Origin: Porodaedalea pini
Lineage: Eukaryota; Basidiomycota; Agaricomycetes; Hymenochaetales; Hymenochaetaceae
DNA: 64,000 nucleotides
Direction: 5' to 3'
NCBI GenBank assembly: GCA_002794775.1
Contig: NBAY01000125.1
Coordinates: 1-64,000, forward strand
In this document: positions 1-10,093 of the stretch, piece after piece
How positions within the stretch are numbered: the stretch's first letter is position 1
Layout: each line of letters begins with the position of its first letter
The notes under the pieces: model-generated
Seen by the model: only the letters and a program-made list of their open reading frames with translations
Databases searched by the model: none
What the model was told of the DNA's origin: nothing
Position numbers and translations under genes: made by a program

Positions 1-87
1 CTGCGTGAGTGTTTGATTCACTAGTTGTTTGATTCTTGTCTCCTCCAGAACACGCTTCTCTTTCTTCTTCTTCACGACTTCTGATAA

Positions 88-442
88 ATGATGATGATCA
101 CTGACTTTAGCCCTTTAGATATATCTCAGGCTCAGGGAAAGTATGCAAAGTACAAGGACTGGTTTTTATGGAAGGATACCGAGGAGAAAGGAGTATTTGT
201 AGGTGAGTGTCGTCTCGTCAGATAAGACACTTCTACTCCTGTTTGACAGCAATGGTTCTGCAGCTAGCAAAGATTATCCTATGATGGGCGGTAAGCTGAA
301 AGAAGGCCAAACTGAGGTCACAGATCTCTGGGCAGTAGCTCACTACTGGAACTTCTTCACAGACAACGAGATGGTGTACGAAGAGAGGGAGAGACAGTGG
401 AACATGTATGAACAAAGACTGAGAAATCGCATTCAACCTTAA
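88..442 (+). CDS. Small hypothetical protein, left copy (97 aa, two exons)
   Basis: I do not recognise this protein. The model is exons 88-202 and 264-442 with a GTGAGT donor and a CTGCAG acceptor; the ATG-ATG-ATG start is preceded directly by an in-frame TAA. It joins to a 97-residue polar protein rich in charged and aromatic residues (for example DWFLWKD and AHYWNFF), with no signal peptide or membrane segment. Its paralogue at 23299-23644 keeps the same splice sites and frame. A 9 bp difference near the end of exon 1 is in frame, and a 2 bp loss near the 3' end gives this copy a different, longer C-terminus. Conservation of the frame despite heavy decay around it argues for a real gene, but function is unknown. 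It is convergent with the glucosyltransferase remnant. Confidence 0.45.
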
Positions 443-1653
443 TGGCATGGAATGCATCTCAAATATCTCGAGAGTCTCACGTACTAGGATAGTATTTAGC
501 TGTAGTATTATGCGATGACTATCTGTCCTTAGAACAATATCATTTGCCATCTACCAGACTCCAACTTGTAATTAAGAATCCCCAGCAGACAGTGACGCTG
601 TTGACTCATCAATGTCTTGGCAGTGTTCAGATGATGAGGATGCCATTGTCAGTATGGACTGGGATTGAGCATCAGGCCCTACCTCGAGGAAAATGATAAC
701 ACTAGCAAAGTTCAATTGCTCTAAGAGCTGCCGTCGCCGAATAACAAAAGTTGCCAGCTTTGATTTGTATGTTATCAAACTAAGTACAATAAGACTACAG
801 TTCGTAGTGCAGAGACAGGAGAGCAGAATGAATTCTACAACAGTAAACCTACGCATAACTAATTGGACTACAACAACATTCAAATTGCTTTCTAATGAGT
901 GATCATCGTGAAGATATCGTGGATGTTAGAAACATGAAATTACAGCTATAGGTATTATGGGGAATGATGATGCACGAAGATGCAAGAAAGCAAGGCAGCC
1001 ATATCCTACATACAAATAACACATGATAACTTCAATCCAGTTCGGACCTGATGCGACCTGTGCGCTTAAGGTAGGTATATATGGCGCACATGGCATTCCG
1101 TGTGCCGTCCTCCTGAGATCGAAGGCTTTGCATGAGAATTCACAATATACAATAAGAATAAGAAAGAAACGTACTTGTCTAATGTTCTCTCTGACAGAAG
1201 CTGCTCGCTCCTTCATGACTCTGTCGCATAATAGAAATCAGCATTCATTCCAGGTTAGCAAAGAGCACCACAGGAAAAAAATGTACCTGTTGGAGGTGGC
1301 TTTGATGAGCGCACTGGCAAGCTCCGACAAATGCAGACTTGAGACCTTCAAACCTGCCCCTATTTTCTGCACACGTGAAGCCCAGAAGAATTGATCACTA
1401 AACAAATACTGGTGCATCAGCTCCCAGGGCATGAATTACATCAGGAAAAACCTCCCCGGTGGAAAATAGCAGAATCACCGGAATCAGCCGGTGATTCCGA
1501 CTGATTCCATACTAGGCAGATTCTATAAGGGTGTTCCATATTCTGTGGTATTCTAGACTTTCTCTAGTATTCTATGTCATTTATTTGTGCATTCCAGTAG
1601 TTCTTCGTCATTTATTCGTGCATTTCAATTTTTCTTCATTGTTTATTCATGTA

Positions 1654-2294
1654 CAGTTGAACCTGTGTATAAGAATCCTGGTGTATAAGAACTACCTGCA
1701 CTTAAGAACCAAATTCTGGGTCCACCGCCATGGTAGGCAGGGAATTCAGGGTCCTATAAGAACTATTGCTATAAGAATTAAGAACTGACCCTCTCACAGA
1801 AATTTAAGGCAAAAATTCTTATACGGAGGTGGTCAGCTGACCATGTATATCCCTATGTGTATAGAATTGTGATGATTCATATCTTGCTAAGCAGCTTGTA
1901 CAGCCTAAATACAGTAATAAATGAAGAAAAATCTTGTGGAAGGAAGCTTATGGTAAATATATTCCTGAATTAGAGCACCCAGAGCCAGAGCTGGAGCCTC
2001 TAATCACACTTCCTGAGGCTTGCCATGCACTGACATGTACTGTTTCAGAGCCGATCTTGTGATGAAATCAGTCAACCTCAGAACCTTTCTGCAAAGCTCA
2101 AGTGTGTGCTTGAGAAGGAGATTGACAAGGGCCATGGACAAACATATTTGTAGTCACATTCCTTAATTCTGATGCTTATACCAAAAATAGTAAATTTGTT
2201 TATGTATTACACAATACTGTGCACAAGAACTACCTGTGGTTAAGAACCGGAGAATCTGTCCACCGAGGTCAGTTCTTATATGCAGGTTCGACTG
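1654..2294. mobile_element. Nested 641 bp pogo/Fot1-like MITE
   Basis: The left end CAGTTGAACCTG and the right end (reverse complement CAGTCGAACCTG) form an inverted repeat that continues for about 22 bp with three mismatches. It is flanked by TA on both sides (1652-1653 and 2295-2296). TA plus a CAGTYGAACC terminus is typical of the pogo/Fot1/Tigger group. There is no transposase; only short repeated motifs such as TAAGAACC near both ends. Confidence 0.8.
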
Positions 2295-2489
2295 TATTCC
2301 AATTTTCCTTCCTCATTTATTTGCATATTCCAAACTTTCATCAATATAAATTATGCTATTCCGTACTCATTCCATACATGTCCATACTTACTCAACCTAC
2401 TTAACAAACAGGTCATGGAGCACACCAGGAAGATCACCGTGAATAATAGCCACAATGCTGATCATAGATACGGCAGTCTCCAGTTCTGC

Positions 2490-2970
2490 GAGTGCTATTG
2501 GCGCCAGACTCGATGGGTGGGTACTGCACCTGATTGAAGGGAATGGCACACGACTTTGCACCTGCAGACGGTGCGCGTACGTCTTGTGGTTCCAAGCTAT
2601 GTAGAATAGAATAATGGTCAGCTCCCTTTAGCAAAGTGGAGGAAGGAGAGGAGACACGCACTTGCGTCCACTGTGCTCCTTGATGTCGTCTTCGCACACT
2701 TTCTCTTCGCACCACGGAAGGACTGCAACATATTTGCTGTTGAGTGTCGGCACGACATCGTCCCATTTGGTTACGACACGCAGGTGAGACATGTACAGAG
2801 TGTACAGAGCCTTCATGCGCTCGAACATCTGTTGAATAGTCTTGAGAAGTGCAGGTACGGGAGTCTCCTCCACGCCCATATCACGTTGCACAGAACGTGT
2901 TTGCTTCTTCTGGATATCAACCGGACCGAGTTCAAGGCAAAGTGGAACACCCTGGACAAAAAGTCATTTG
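2490..2970 (-). pseudogene. Prolyl-tRNA synthetase C-terminal fragment (captured)
   Basis: Read on the minus strand, pieces match the end of eukaryotic-type prolyl-tRNA synthetase. They are a QGVPLxLELGP block followed by QKKQTRSVQRDMGVEE (about 2880-2960), then VTKWDDVVPTLNSKYVAVLPW with CEEKVCEDDIKE (about 2670-2790), then EPQDVRAPSAGAKS and IPFNQ (about 2500-2600). These lie in the anticodon-binding and C-terminal zinc-like domains. The catalytic domain is absent, the frame changes between blocks, and the family's terminal cysteine motif and final GRSY-like residues are lost. It abuts the eIF4G fragment on the same strand inside the TA-flanked element, so it is a captured host fragment, not a gene. 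Confidence 0.8.
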
Positions 2971-3029
2971 TAAGTCCACACGAAAACCGAGAAATAAGGA
3001 ATGATTGAATTTTCGCGCCGACTATTCTC

Positions 3030-4745
3030 CGACTTCTCCTGCATGGGCTTCGAACGGGGAAGCAGGTTGAGTCTGGGACGCTGAGCAGGTTGGGCAGGTT
3101 CCACAGGTGCGTTGTGGGTCAAGTGGACGCTCGTTGTACGGCTTGACGGGTGACTTGGACGAGACGAGGATGCAGTAGGAGCCTCATTAGCGGCCTCAGC
3201 GGCCTGCAGCATCTGGAACATGTTCATGTTCGAACTCGTCCTTGAAAGGCTCGCACTGTCACGCTTGCTGTCTCCCTTCTTCGTGAAGACGCTAGTGGGT
3301 TCGAAGTTCATGGTGCCACTGCCCTTCTGAATCTTGCCAGAGTTCGTCAGATCACCCGCCTCATTTGCAGGCCTCGAAGGGCCAGAGAAGACAGCCCATC
3401 CATCGGGACCCACTTGAACATTTCTGTCACGATCATGGCCATGGCGTGAACCACCGTGAGACATGGCCGACCGCGCTAAGTTATGTTGCTCCTGTTGCGC
3501 CTTCTCTTTCGTGGCCTGTATATTGGTAAGCTCAAGTGAAATCGAGTAACAAAGCAAGAGCGCGTACCGCCTGAGCGATTGTCGACGGAGCAGCGACCGA
3601 GTTGCGGGTAGTCCATTTCCTTTCCCGCAATTCAATCACATCCTGTCCAAGAAAGTCAGCTCAACGAAAGGCTAGGAAACAGAGGGTACGCACTTGTAAC
3701 ATGAACTGCATACAAGACGACACGTTGCTGCTCTTCGCAAGCTCCTTCATCCAACTGAAATAGACGTCCATGTGTCCGCGAGCCTTAAGAGGTATCGAGC
3801 GCCTGACAAACACTTGTCAGTAGTTTACATATACTTTCGATCTCTTCCTCCTCGGGATTGTCGACGTTGTTGAGCAGCTTCTTGATGCACTCATGCATGA
3901 TACGTTCCGTGAGCATCTGAAGATCGAAGAGCTCACCGATGAACTTGACGAGTCCGAGACCTTGACGCTTGGCCTTCTGTGCAGTGTGGTATCTGTCCGA
4001 GTACAGCGCGTTCTCGCAAGCCTCCTTGTTTTCTTCCTTTTCGTTGGCATCCTAACCAGCCTGATCCTCTGTCGCCTTCACGAGAGCCGCTGCCGCCATC
4101 GACTCCTTCTGCGTCCAGCCGTGCTCAAAGTCTTCCTGACAGCGATTCAGAAGGTACTTACGGAAAAGCAGATCACCTGTAATCGGCTTGCCCTCAGCAT
4201 TGTGGATACCATCATCCTGCACGTTCGGACTGGACTGCTCCATCATCTTACGGCACAAGCGAGCATACATCTCACTCCAGGCCGCCTCATCCGTCGCCCT
4301 CTCGAACACAAGCCGAATGAGCTGAATGAGCGTACGCCCATCCTTCACGCTCTCACTTTTGTTTGCCCACGCAATGATCTGGTTTGAGATGGACTCCAAC
4401 TTCTTGATAGTGGGCTTGTTGAGCAGCAAATGGACTTTCTTGTCCACAATCTCGGGTGAATCTGTGTCAATTGAGGCCCCACACCTGGACGTGCTGCCCG
4501 CGACCCAGCAGTTCGCAGACTGCTCGGCGCGACGTGTTTGAAGGAGGAAGTAGCATTCACGTTGGACTGATTGGCAGAAGCACTGATACAGTCTGACTCG
4601 TTGCGTGTTGAGCAGCCACATTTCCTACACGTACGCTTGTTGCCCACAGCGCCTGCGCCACCTGACTGGAAGAGCGAACCATAGGCGATGGACGCCCGCC
4701 TGCGAATGGAAGGCCGCCGTGCCCACCACTCATTGACGTCAAGCA
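3030..4745 (-). pseudogene. eIF4G fragment with MIF4G domain (captured)
   Basis: Minus-strand translation gives the basidiomycete eIF4G central region. An N-terminal low-complexity part contains GGRPSPMVRSSSQ and GNKRT (about 4600-4745). It is followed by the MIF4G domain: VLLNKPTIKKLESIS-like repeat 1, IIAWANKSE, LIRLVFERATDE, MYARLCRKMMEQ (about 4200-4480), LLFRKYLLNRCQEDFEHGW, then KRQGLGLVKFIGELF and RIMHECIKKLLNN (about 3840-3990). The region after MIF4G (GSRHGHDRDR, NMNMFQMLQ, LLPRSKP) runs to about 3030. Frame breaks and stops separate the blocks, and intron-like gaps remain, so the copy derives from genomic DNA. eIF4G is the scaffold of the cap-binding complex; this copy lacks a full open frame and probably encodes nothing. 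Confidence 0.85.
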
Positions 4746-5106
4746 CATGAAGCACTTTTCACTTGACAGTTTGTTCAGTGCAGAGAAGTTCAGACTTTAC
4801 GGTCTTCGGCTTGAAGATGAGCAAGTTGAAAGTCAGAAGTCGGATGGCATGTTGCCTGCAGCAGTGAGTGCGTCCCACCAGGCGGCCGGTAAGGCTACTG
4901 CTGTGTGCATAATGGTTGCGGTGGGTGTGATCGAGGGTATGTTCAGACGTTCTGTAAGGACATCGGCGCCAGACATATTGGAGTGGTAGCAGATGTGAAG
5001 ACTGTGGCACGCTGCGTCAAAACCAACATACATATGATCAAGTTCCCACACCTCTTCTGTGGACGACGCATCCAGGTGTGGGAAATTGGACTTAGCAGTT
5101 TTTGTC
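4746..5106. other. Element interior, nothing recognised
   Basis: Unique-looking sequence between the eIF4G fragment and the decayed inverted repeat. Open frames exist on both strands, but I recognise no protein family. It could be a further captured fragment. Confidence 0.3.
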
Positions 5107-5753
5107 ACCTGAAGTGCCTCCAAATACAAAATACATCATATCTAACTCAATTCTTCACAAAAACTCTTCAAAAAAGTTGCTAAATTTATTTTTCAATGGT
5201 TTCAAAAATGTGTTTGAGCTTAGAGGACAGAATATGGAATATTGAGGCTGCAGTAGTGGGAATATGTGTTTTTCTAGCAAAACTCCTTCCCTGAATTTCC
5301 CTGAGCTCAATTTTGAAGCTAACGGCATGAAATGGTTGGAGAATGGTCTGTATAATGTATATTGAATTTTAGATGGCTTATAACAATGCAGGCAATTTTT
5401 TGAAGACTGTCTGAGTCAAGCAAATTTGAGAGTTTCAGCACAACAGTCAAGCAGAACAAGAGGAGACATTAATATTCACTTTAGTTCAGCCCTCATAAAA
5501 TCAACCATATAATATATAGACCATTCTCCAACAAGTGTCATGTCATTAGCTTCAAATTTGAGCTCAGTAAAAATCAAGGAAGGAGTCTTGCTGGAAAAAC
5601 ATCTATTCTCACTACTGCAGCTTTAATATTCCACCTTCTGTCCACTAAGCTCACAAAATTCTAGAAGCCATTGAAACATAAATTTAGCAACTTTTTTGAA
5701 CTGATTCTGTGAAGAATTGAGTGAGATATAGATTTTACAAGTTTCTGAGGTGC
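5107..5753. mobile_element. Decayed inverted-repeat (MITE-like) element
   Basis: The left arm (about 5107-5370) and right arm (about 5510-5753) are inverted and alignable at very roughly 75-80 percent. Shared blocks include CTCAATTCTTCAC, TTCAAAAAAGTTGCTAAATT and GACCATTCTCCAAC. The arms fold around a centre near 5440. There is no coding potential. A related but disrupted copy lies at 6646-6851. Confidence 0.65.
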
Positions 5754-5789
5754 TCAAATGCTGCATTTGCTATAACATTTTCTGTCTCA

Positions 5790-5929
5790 TTCCACAACCC
5801 ACCTTGCCGATTCCAGCAAATTCCAATACAATTTTATTTTTCTACTCAATTTCGTGCAATTCCACAAACCACCTTGCCGGTTCTAGCAAATTCCAATACA
5901 GATCCTTTTTTCTACTCAATTCTGTGCAA
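5790..5929. repeat. Two tandem 70 bp subterminal units
   Basis: Units 5790-5859 and 5860-5929 share TTCCACAAMCCACCTTGCCG, AGCAAATTCCAATACA and CTACTCAATT. A third unit begins and breaks off. They lie just inside the right end of the TA-flanked element, and the left end has a similar ATTCC/ATTCT-rich stretch (1490-1650). Confidence 0.75.
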
Positions 5930-6645
5930 TTCCAAGGGGTCCAAATCCATCCTAATGCCATTCTGAACTATTCTACAAATGTCTTTCTATTCTAAAATTA
6001 TTCCATGATATTCCGTTGGGAGGTTTTTCCTGATGTAGGACGCTCCTATCCCACTTACCCAAACCAGGGTTTAATGAGCATTGGGATACCGGCACGCAGG
6101 CTAGCACCAGTCGTCCCTGCACCCCCGTGATGAAGTGCCGCATCAAACAACCAGCTGTACACACATCAACAAGGAGTCAGCACCGATTATATCATAGTAA
6201 CATATTGTGACGTGGGCCGCAGAAGCGCCACTTACTCATGCGGGATTTTATCAATCTAACGAATAGGGAGCAAGCAACGCAGTCAGGAAACAGAGATCCG
6301 AGGATATTGAAAATGAAATGGCCGAGAAAACACACATACGGAGTAGCATTCCGGGGGGAGCTCGTATTCAGGCCCATCCGACTTGCTCATTCGCGCTGAC
6401 CAGCCCTTCGAGATGATCGCCCGGACATCACCTACGAGAAAAAAATGGGCACGGGAAAGTGAGCGGATCCTATTATTATTGCACACTCTTCTTTACCGCC
6501 TTGACGACGCTTCGAGTCATTGCTGGAGGGTTGGGCACAGTGATGCTCCCAAAGCCGATGTACACTATCGGTTTTCCATCCTCTCGTGCCTTAGCCATCC
6601 ATTGCAGCAGGCTGTCAGGTGGTGCCCAGCCTAGATCAGGGTTCA

Positions 6646-6851
6646 AGCTTCAGTGACTTCATGTATAGCTCCACATATGAAGTCAGGTAAAATCATGAAA
6701 GGATATTGCTTGGCTGAACACCTGTTCTTAGCACTTCCAGCTCTCTACTTCAACACCTTGCTTTCTAAGCTCATATTTATATAGTAGATATCAAATGATG
6801 ATTTTATCAACTCATTTGGCAAAATACAGATTTTTTGAGCTCAAAAATGTA
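6646..6851. repeat. Disrupted relative of the 5107-5753 element
   Basis: A stretch around 6690-6780 (TTGCTTGGCTGAACA through TTTCTAAGCTCATA) aligns loosely with 5570-5660 of the decayed element. It fills the gap between the broken glucosyltransferase copy and the foldback at 6852. No gene is seen. Confidence 0.4.
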
Positions 6852-7710
6852 TTTTACAGCCATTTTCATAAGTCCTGCGACACGTGCATGTCACGTGAAA
6901 TGAGCCGCGTCAGAGCCAAAATGTCGAAAAATTAGAATGAATGCCTATTTTCTCTGTAAATTCTGCACAGTACCTGCTCATTAAGTACTCAAAAAAAAGG
7001 CATGGTTCTCAGGAGCAGAAATATGTAAAATAGGGAGCAATAAATTGACTGTGTAGGTGGGTGGAGATCAAACAAGTGCAGCTGGTCTGTTCTCTCACCC
7101 ATTTCCACCGAGATTCAAAAATTATGGTTCCCCTACATCTATCTATAAAATTCTTTCCTGTATCTGTAAATTAAGTATATGACTATATCAACAGCTCCTG
7201 AAAGTTTGAAGCCAATCCATTCAGTATTCATGGTCCAGCAGCAAGATTTGTGTTCCACTTCAAGCTCTTTCCACCCTCCTTTTCTCACAACAGGTCTTGC
7301 AGAGTAGAACACAAATCTTGCTGCTGAACCATGAATACTGAATGGATTGGCTTCAAACTTTCAGGAGCTGTTGATATAGTCATATACTTAATTTACAGAT
7401 ACAGGAAAGAATTTTATAGATAGATGTAGGGGAACCATAATTTTTGAATCTCGGTGGAAATGGGTGAGAGAACAGACCAGCTGCACTTGTTTGATCTCCA
7501 CCCACCTACACAGTCAATTTATTGCTCCCTATTTTACATATTTCTGCTCCTGAGAACCATGCCTTTTTTTTGAGTACTTAATGAGTAGGTACTGTGCAGA
7601 ATTCACAGAGAAAATAGGCATTCATTCTAATTTTTCGACACTTTGGCTCTGACGCGGCTCACTTCACGTGACATGCACGTGTCGCAGGACTTATGAAAAT
7701 GGCTGTAAAA
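6852..7710. mobile_element. Foldback element, 404 bp arms and 51 bp loop
   Basis: Positions 6852-7255 are the reverse complement of 7307-7710 with a constant coordinate sum of 14562, so there are no indels. About five mismatches were found by eye and all are transitions. The terminus is TTTTACAGCC. No target duplication is evident and no coding capacity is seen. Transcription in either direction would give a hairpin RNA of about 400 bp. Confidence 0.9.
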
Positions 7711-7787
7711 GACTAGTGATTTTGGTTGTGGCAAACATTTTGGCATACAACAGTATGTAAATCTAGCAAATTGCATGCCAGCAAGAC
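7711..7787. other. Spacer ending in the 7 bp left target-site repeat GCAAGAC (7781-7787)
   Basis: This AT-rich spacer lies between the foldback and the large palindrome. Its last seven bases, GCAAGAC, recur at 22747-22753 directly after the palindrome and are read as a target-site duplication. Confidence 0.7.
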
Positions 7788-7859
7788 CACTTCAGGCTAC
7801 CCCTAAAAGTAGACCTATTAGGCTAATTCTTACACACAGATAATTAACCTATTAGGGGT

Positions 7860-8060
7860 CAGGTTTGGGTGTACCCAATTTCCTGGGTGCACCCAGTGGG
7901 TGTGAGCTGGGTATACCCAATTGTAATTACTGTGGGAAAATTGGGCCTACCCAGTTTCTAGGGCACTCCCAACTGGGCCTCCCCAATGTTCCTAGGTGGG
8001 CATGCCCTGGGTATACCCAGATATGTCACTGTCACTGACTGTCTGGGGGACTTTTGGGCA
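7860..8060. repeat. End-proximal GGGT/ACCC palindromic motif cluster (left)
   Basis: Near-palindromic 12-mers follow each other: TGGGTGTACCCA, TGGGTGCACCCA, TGGGTATACCCA, TGGGCCTACCCA, and then GGGCACTCCCAACTGGG and a second GGGTATACCCAG. Position and repetition suggest subterminal protein-binding sites. The same motif builds the minisatellite at 9200-9790. Confidence 0.75.
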
Positions 8061-9182
8061 CACCCAGAAAATCATCCCTCCCTCCCCTTTTATTTTTTTA
8101 TTTTCTTCTTCAGCTGTATACTTCTAATGGCTTCATAGATGCATATATAAATATAGGTTGCATGCTGAATGTGCATCTGCTATTTTAAGCTCTGTATATA
8201 GCTTGTAGACATTATAAAGTATGAAAGTCAATTATATTGACATCTGAGCTTGCTATTGCAGAATACCCATTGTCAAGTGCAAATAGCAAGTTGTTTGATT
8301 AAGCTTTGAGCTCAGTTTTGAATGTATCTTGACCTCAATCAAGCTCAAATTTTATTTATTTTATTTAGGACTTCATTCTACTTCAAAGTTCAAATCTCAA
8401 TTCTATTGCTAAAACTTTCTTCTCCCTTAGGTCATAACAATCAAGCTAGAACCTCATGGTTGATTCTTGAGCTCTACATTCATTCTCAAATTGAGCAGCT
8501 TCTGTAAGCCCACCAGAGCATTTTTACCACATCTGACTTAACATCAACTGGCTGGACATCATGTCATGACTCTGAGGTACTGAGCTGCTGATATTCCAAG
8601 ATGCACAAACTCCAGAAGGCCACCATACATCCATACCATGACTGCACTGAGTCTGAGCCTGAAACTTGGTGGCAGCATAGCCTCTGGACATTTGGAGCAT
8701 AGCACATTATATTCTATTTATATTCTTTTCATATTCCCTTCACTCCCCAACCCATCCAAAGCTAATATGAACTCATTCAAAGCTCATATGCACTTGCACT
8801 GAGTCAAGTGATCCTTTGGCAGACATATACTAAAGATTTATGCATTCTGAGAGTAATTCTCAACAGATTCCTTTCAGACTGGTACTGTATAGTTCATATT
8901 ATATAATCCTTCCTATTTGAACCCTTTCTGATGCCTTTGTTGCCTCAGTCTCTCTGACAGCAACAAATATTGTTTTGTCCTGTCTGTCTTGTGGGCTCAA
9001 GTGTTGGCACTATCTAGGTGCCTTCTATATAGGATCAATTTATTACTGCAAAGAGAAATAAGATTAGATACTACTGAGATGAAAAGGAGAGCCTGACTGA
9101 GAGAGCCTAGATGTCTTAGGTATATACAAAGATTTGGAGGTGTCCAGTTGGATGTGCCTAAAACATTTGAGAGTGTCTAGCT
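8061..9182. other. AT-rich arm sequence without genes
   Basis: No open frame with family resemblance was found on either strand. The mirror is 21352-22473. Confidence 0.6.
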
Positions 9183-9800
9183 AGGTATTCCCAGATACAT
9201 TGGGTATGCCCAGTTGGGCACTTTCAATTATTTGGGTATGCCCAGTTGGGCACTCCCAATTATTTGGGCACGCCCAGTTGGACACTCCCAATTATTTGGG
9301 TACACCCAGTTGGGCACTCCTAATTATTCGGGCATGCCCAGTTGGGCACTCCCAATTATTTGGGTATGCCCAGTTGGGCACTCCCAATTATTTGGGTACG
9401 CCCAGTTGGGCACTCCCAATTATTTGGGTACGCCCAGTTGGGCACTCCCAATTATTTGGGTATGCCCAGTTGGGCACTCCCAACCATCTGGGTATGCCCA
9501 GTTGGGCACTCCCAATTATTTGGGTATGCCCAGTTGGGCACTCCCAACCATCTGGGTATGCCCAGTTGGGCACTCCCAATTATTTGGGTATGCCCAGTTG
9601 GGCACTCCCAACCATCTGGGTATGCCCAGTTGGGCACTCCCAATTATTTGGGTATGCCCAGTTGGGCACTCCCAACCATCTGGGTACGCCCAGTTGGGCA
9701 CTCCCAACCATCTGGGTACGCCCAGTTGGGCACTCCCAACCATCTGGGTATGCCCAGTTGGGCACTCCCAACTATTTGGGAATACCCAGTTGGGTGTGCC
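9183..9800. repeat. 32 bp minisatellite, about 18 units (left arm)
   Basis: The unit reads GGGTATGCCCAGTTGGG followed by CACTCCCAATTATTT. A variant ends AACCATCT, and the two variants alternate over part of the array, giving a 64 bp higher-order repeat. Because 32 is not a multiple of three and the unit lacks stops, long open frames appear in several frames on both strands; these are repeat artefacts. Each unit holds self-complementary pieces (TGGGTATGCCCA, CCCAGTTGGG). Confidence 0.93.
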
Positions 9801-10093
9801 TAGCTACTTATTATCTTTTTTAATTTCTGCTTAAGATTTTTTTTTTCTTTTTTTGAGAAGTAAAAACTGTTATGTCATGAAAATCAAATGGGTCTAGAAT
9901 AGAAGTCTTGAATATTCTATGGAGAATTTCTCAATCATTTTACTATAGGCTCTGAATCTTAGCTGCCTTGCTCTGAAGACCAATCAATACACTGCAAGCC
10001 ACTGCAGGTCAGATGACAATGTTGTTTGATGTGAAAGCAAAAGAAAGTAATGTTTGCTGTGCACTGAGCACTGCATGTTGGTGAGCTACAATG

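Larger units (their letters stand above)
1439..6035. mobile_element. 4.6 kb TIR element with TA target duplication, carrying host gene fragments
   Basis: Both ends carry the 18 bp inverted repeat CATCAGGAAAAACCTCCC (1439-1456 and 6018-6035), flanked by TA at 1437-1438 and 6036-6037. The paralogous copy at about 24668 has the uninterrupted site with one TA, so the insertion and its 2 bp duplication are seen directly. No transposase reading frame is visible. Inside are ATTCC-rich subterminal stretches, a nested pogo/Fot1-type MITE, fragments of prolyl-tRNA synthetase and eIF4G on the minus strand, and a decayed inverted-repeat element. TA duplication suits Tc1/mariner/pogo-type or related superfamilies; the TIR alone does not settle which. 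It is best read as non-autonomous. Confidence 0.9.
1..6645. repeat. Left copy of a direct duplication (partner 23214-25283), interrupted by a transposon
   Basis: Positions 1-1438 align with 23214-24668 and positions 6036-6645 align with 24668-25283, in the same orientation. The two blocks are contiguous in the right copy but separated here by the 4.6 kb element at 1439-6035. The copy runs off the left edge of the window. At about 6645 homology stops inside a glucosyltransferase exon. Differences between the copies are mostly transitions, and most turn CG of the right copy into TG or CA here. Confidence 0.93.
1032..6645 (-). pseudogene. Sterol 3-beta-glucosyltransferase, 3' part only (Atg26-like)
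   Basis: The minus strand encodes the C-terminal third of the same family as the gene at 24263-28710. It includes the nucleotide-sugar binding block ending [11 protein letters not shown] (around 6080-6160), the [14 protein letters not shown] exon (1290-1400) and the last exon ending at a TGA at 1032-1034. The upstream two thirds are absent: homology ends at about 6645. The 4.6 kb element sits inside the intron between the KPWFG and DQFFWAS exons. Compared with the right copy there is a 9 bp in-frame deletion near 6146 that removes three residues (PQI) just before the DAALHHGG motif. It cannot encode a full enzyme. It is a partial tandem duplicate that then became a transposon landing site. 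Confidence 0.88.

Noticed and set aside
9183..9800. CRISPR-like appearance of regularly spaced repeats
   Set aside because: The units are contiguous with no unique spacers, and the organism is a eukaryote.
9200..9834. Open frames of about 200 residues with repeated PSWALPIIW and GYAQLGTPN motifs, on both strands
   Set aside because: They are translations of the 32 bp minisatellite, whose unit lacks stops. They occur in several overlapping frames and have no start context or splice logic.
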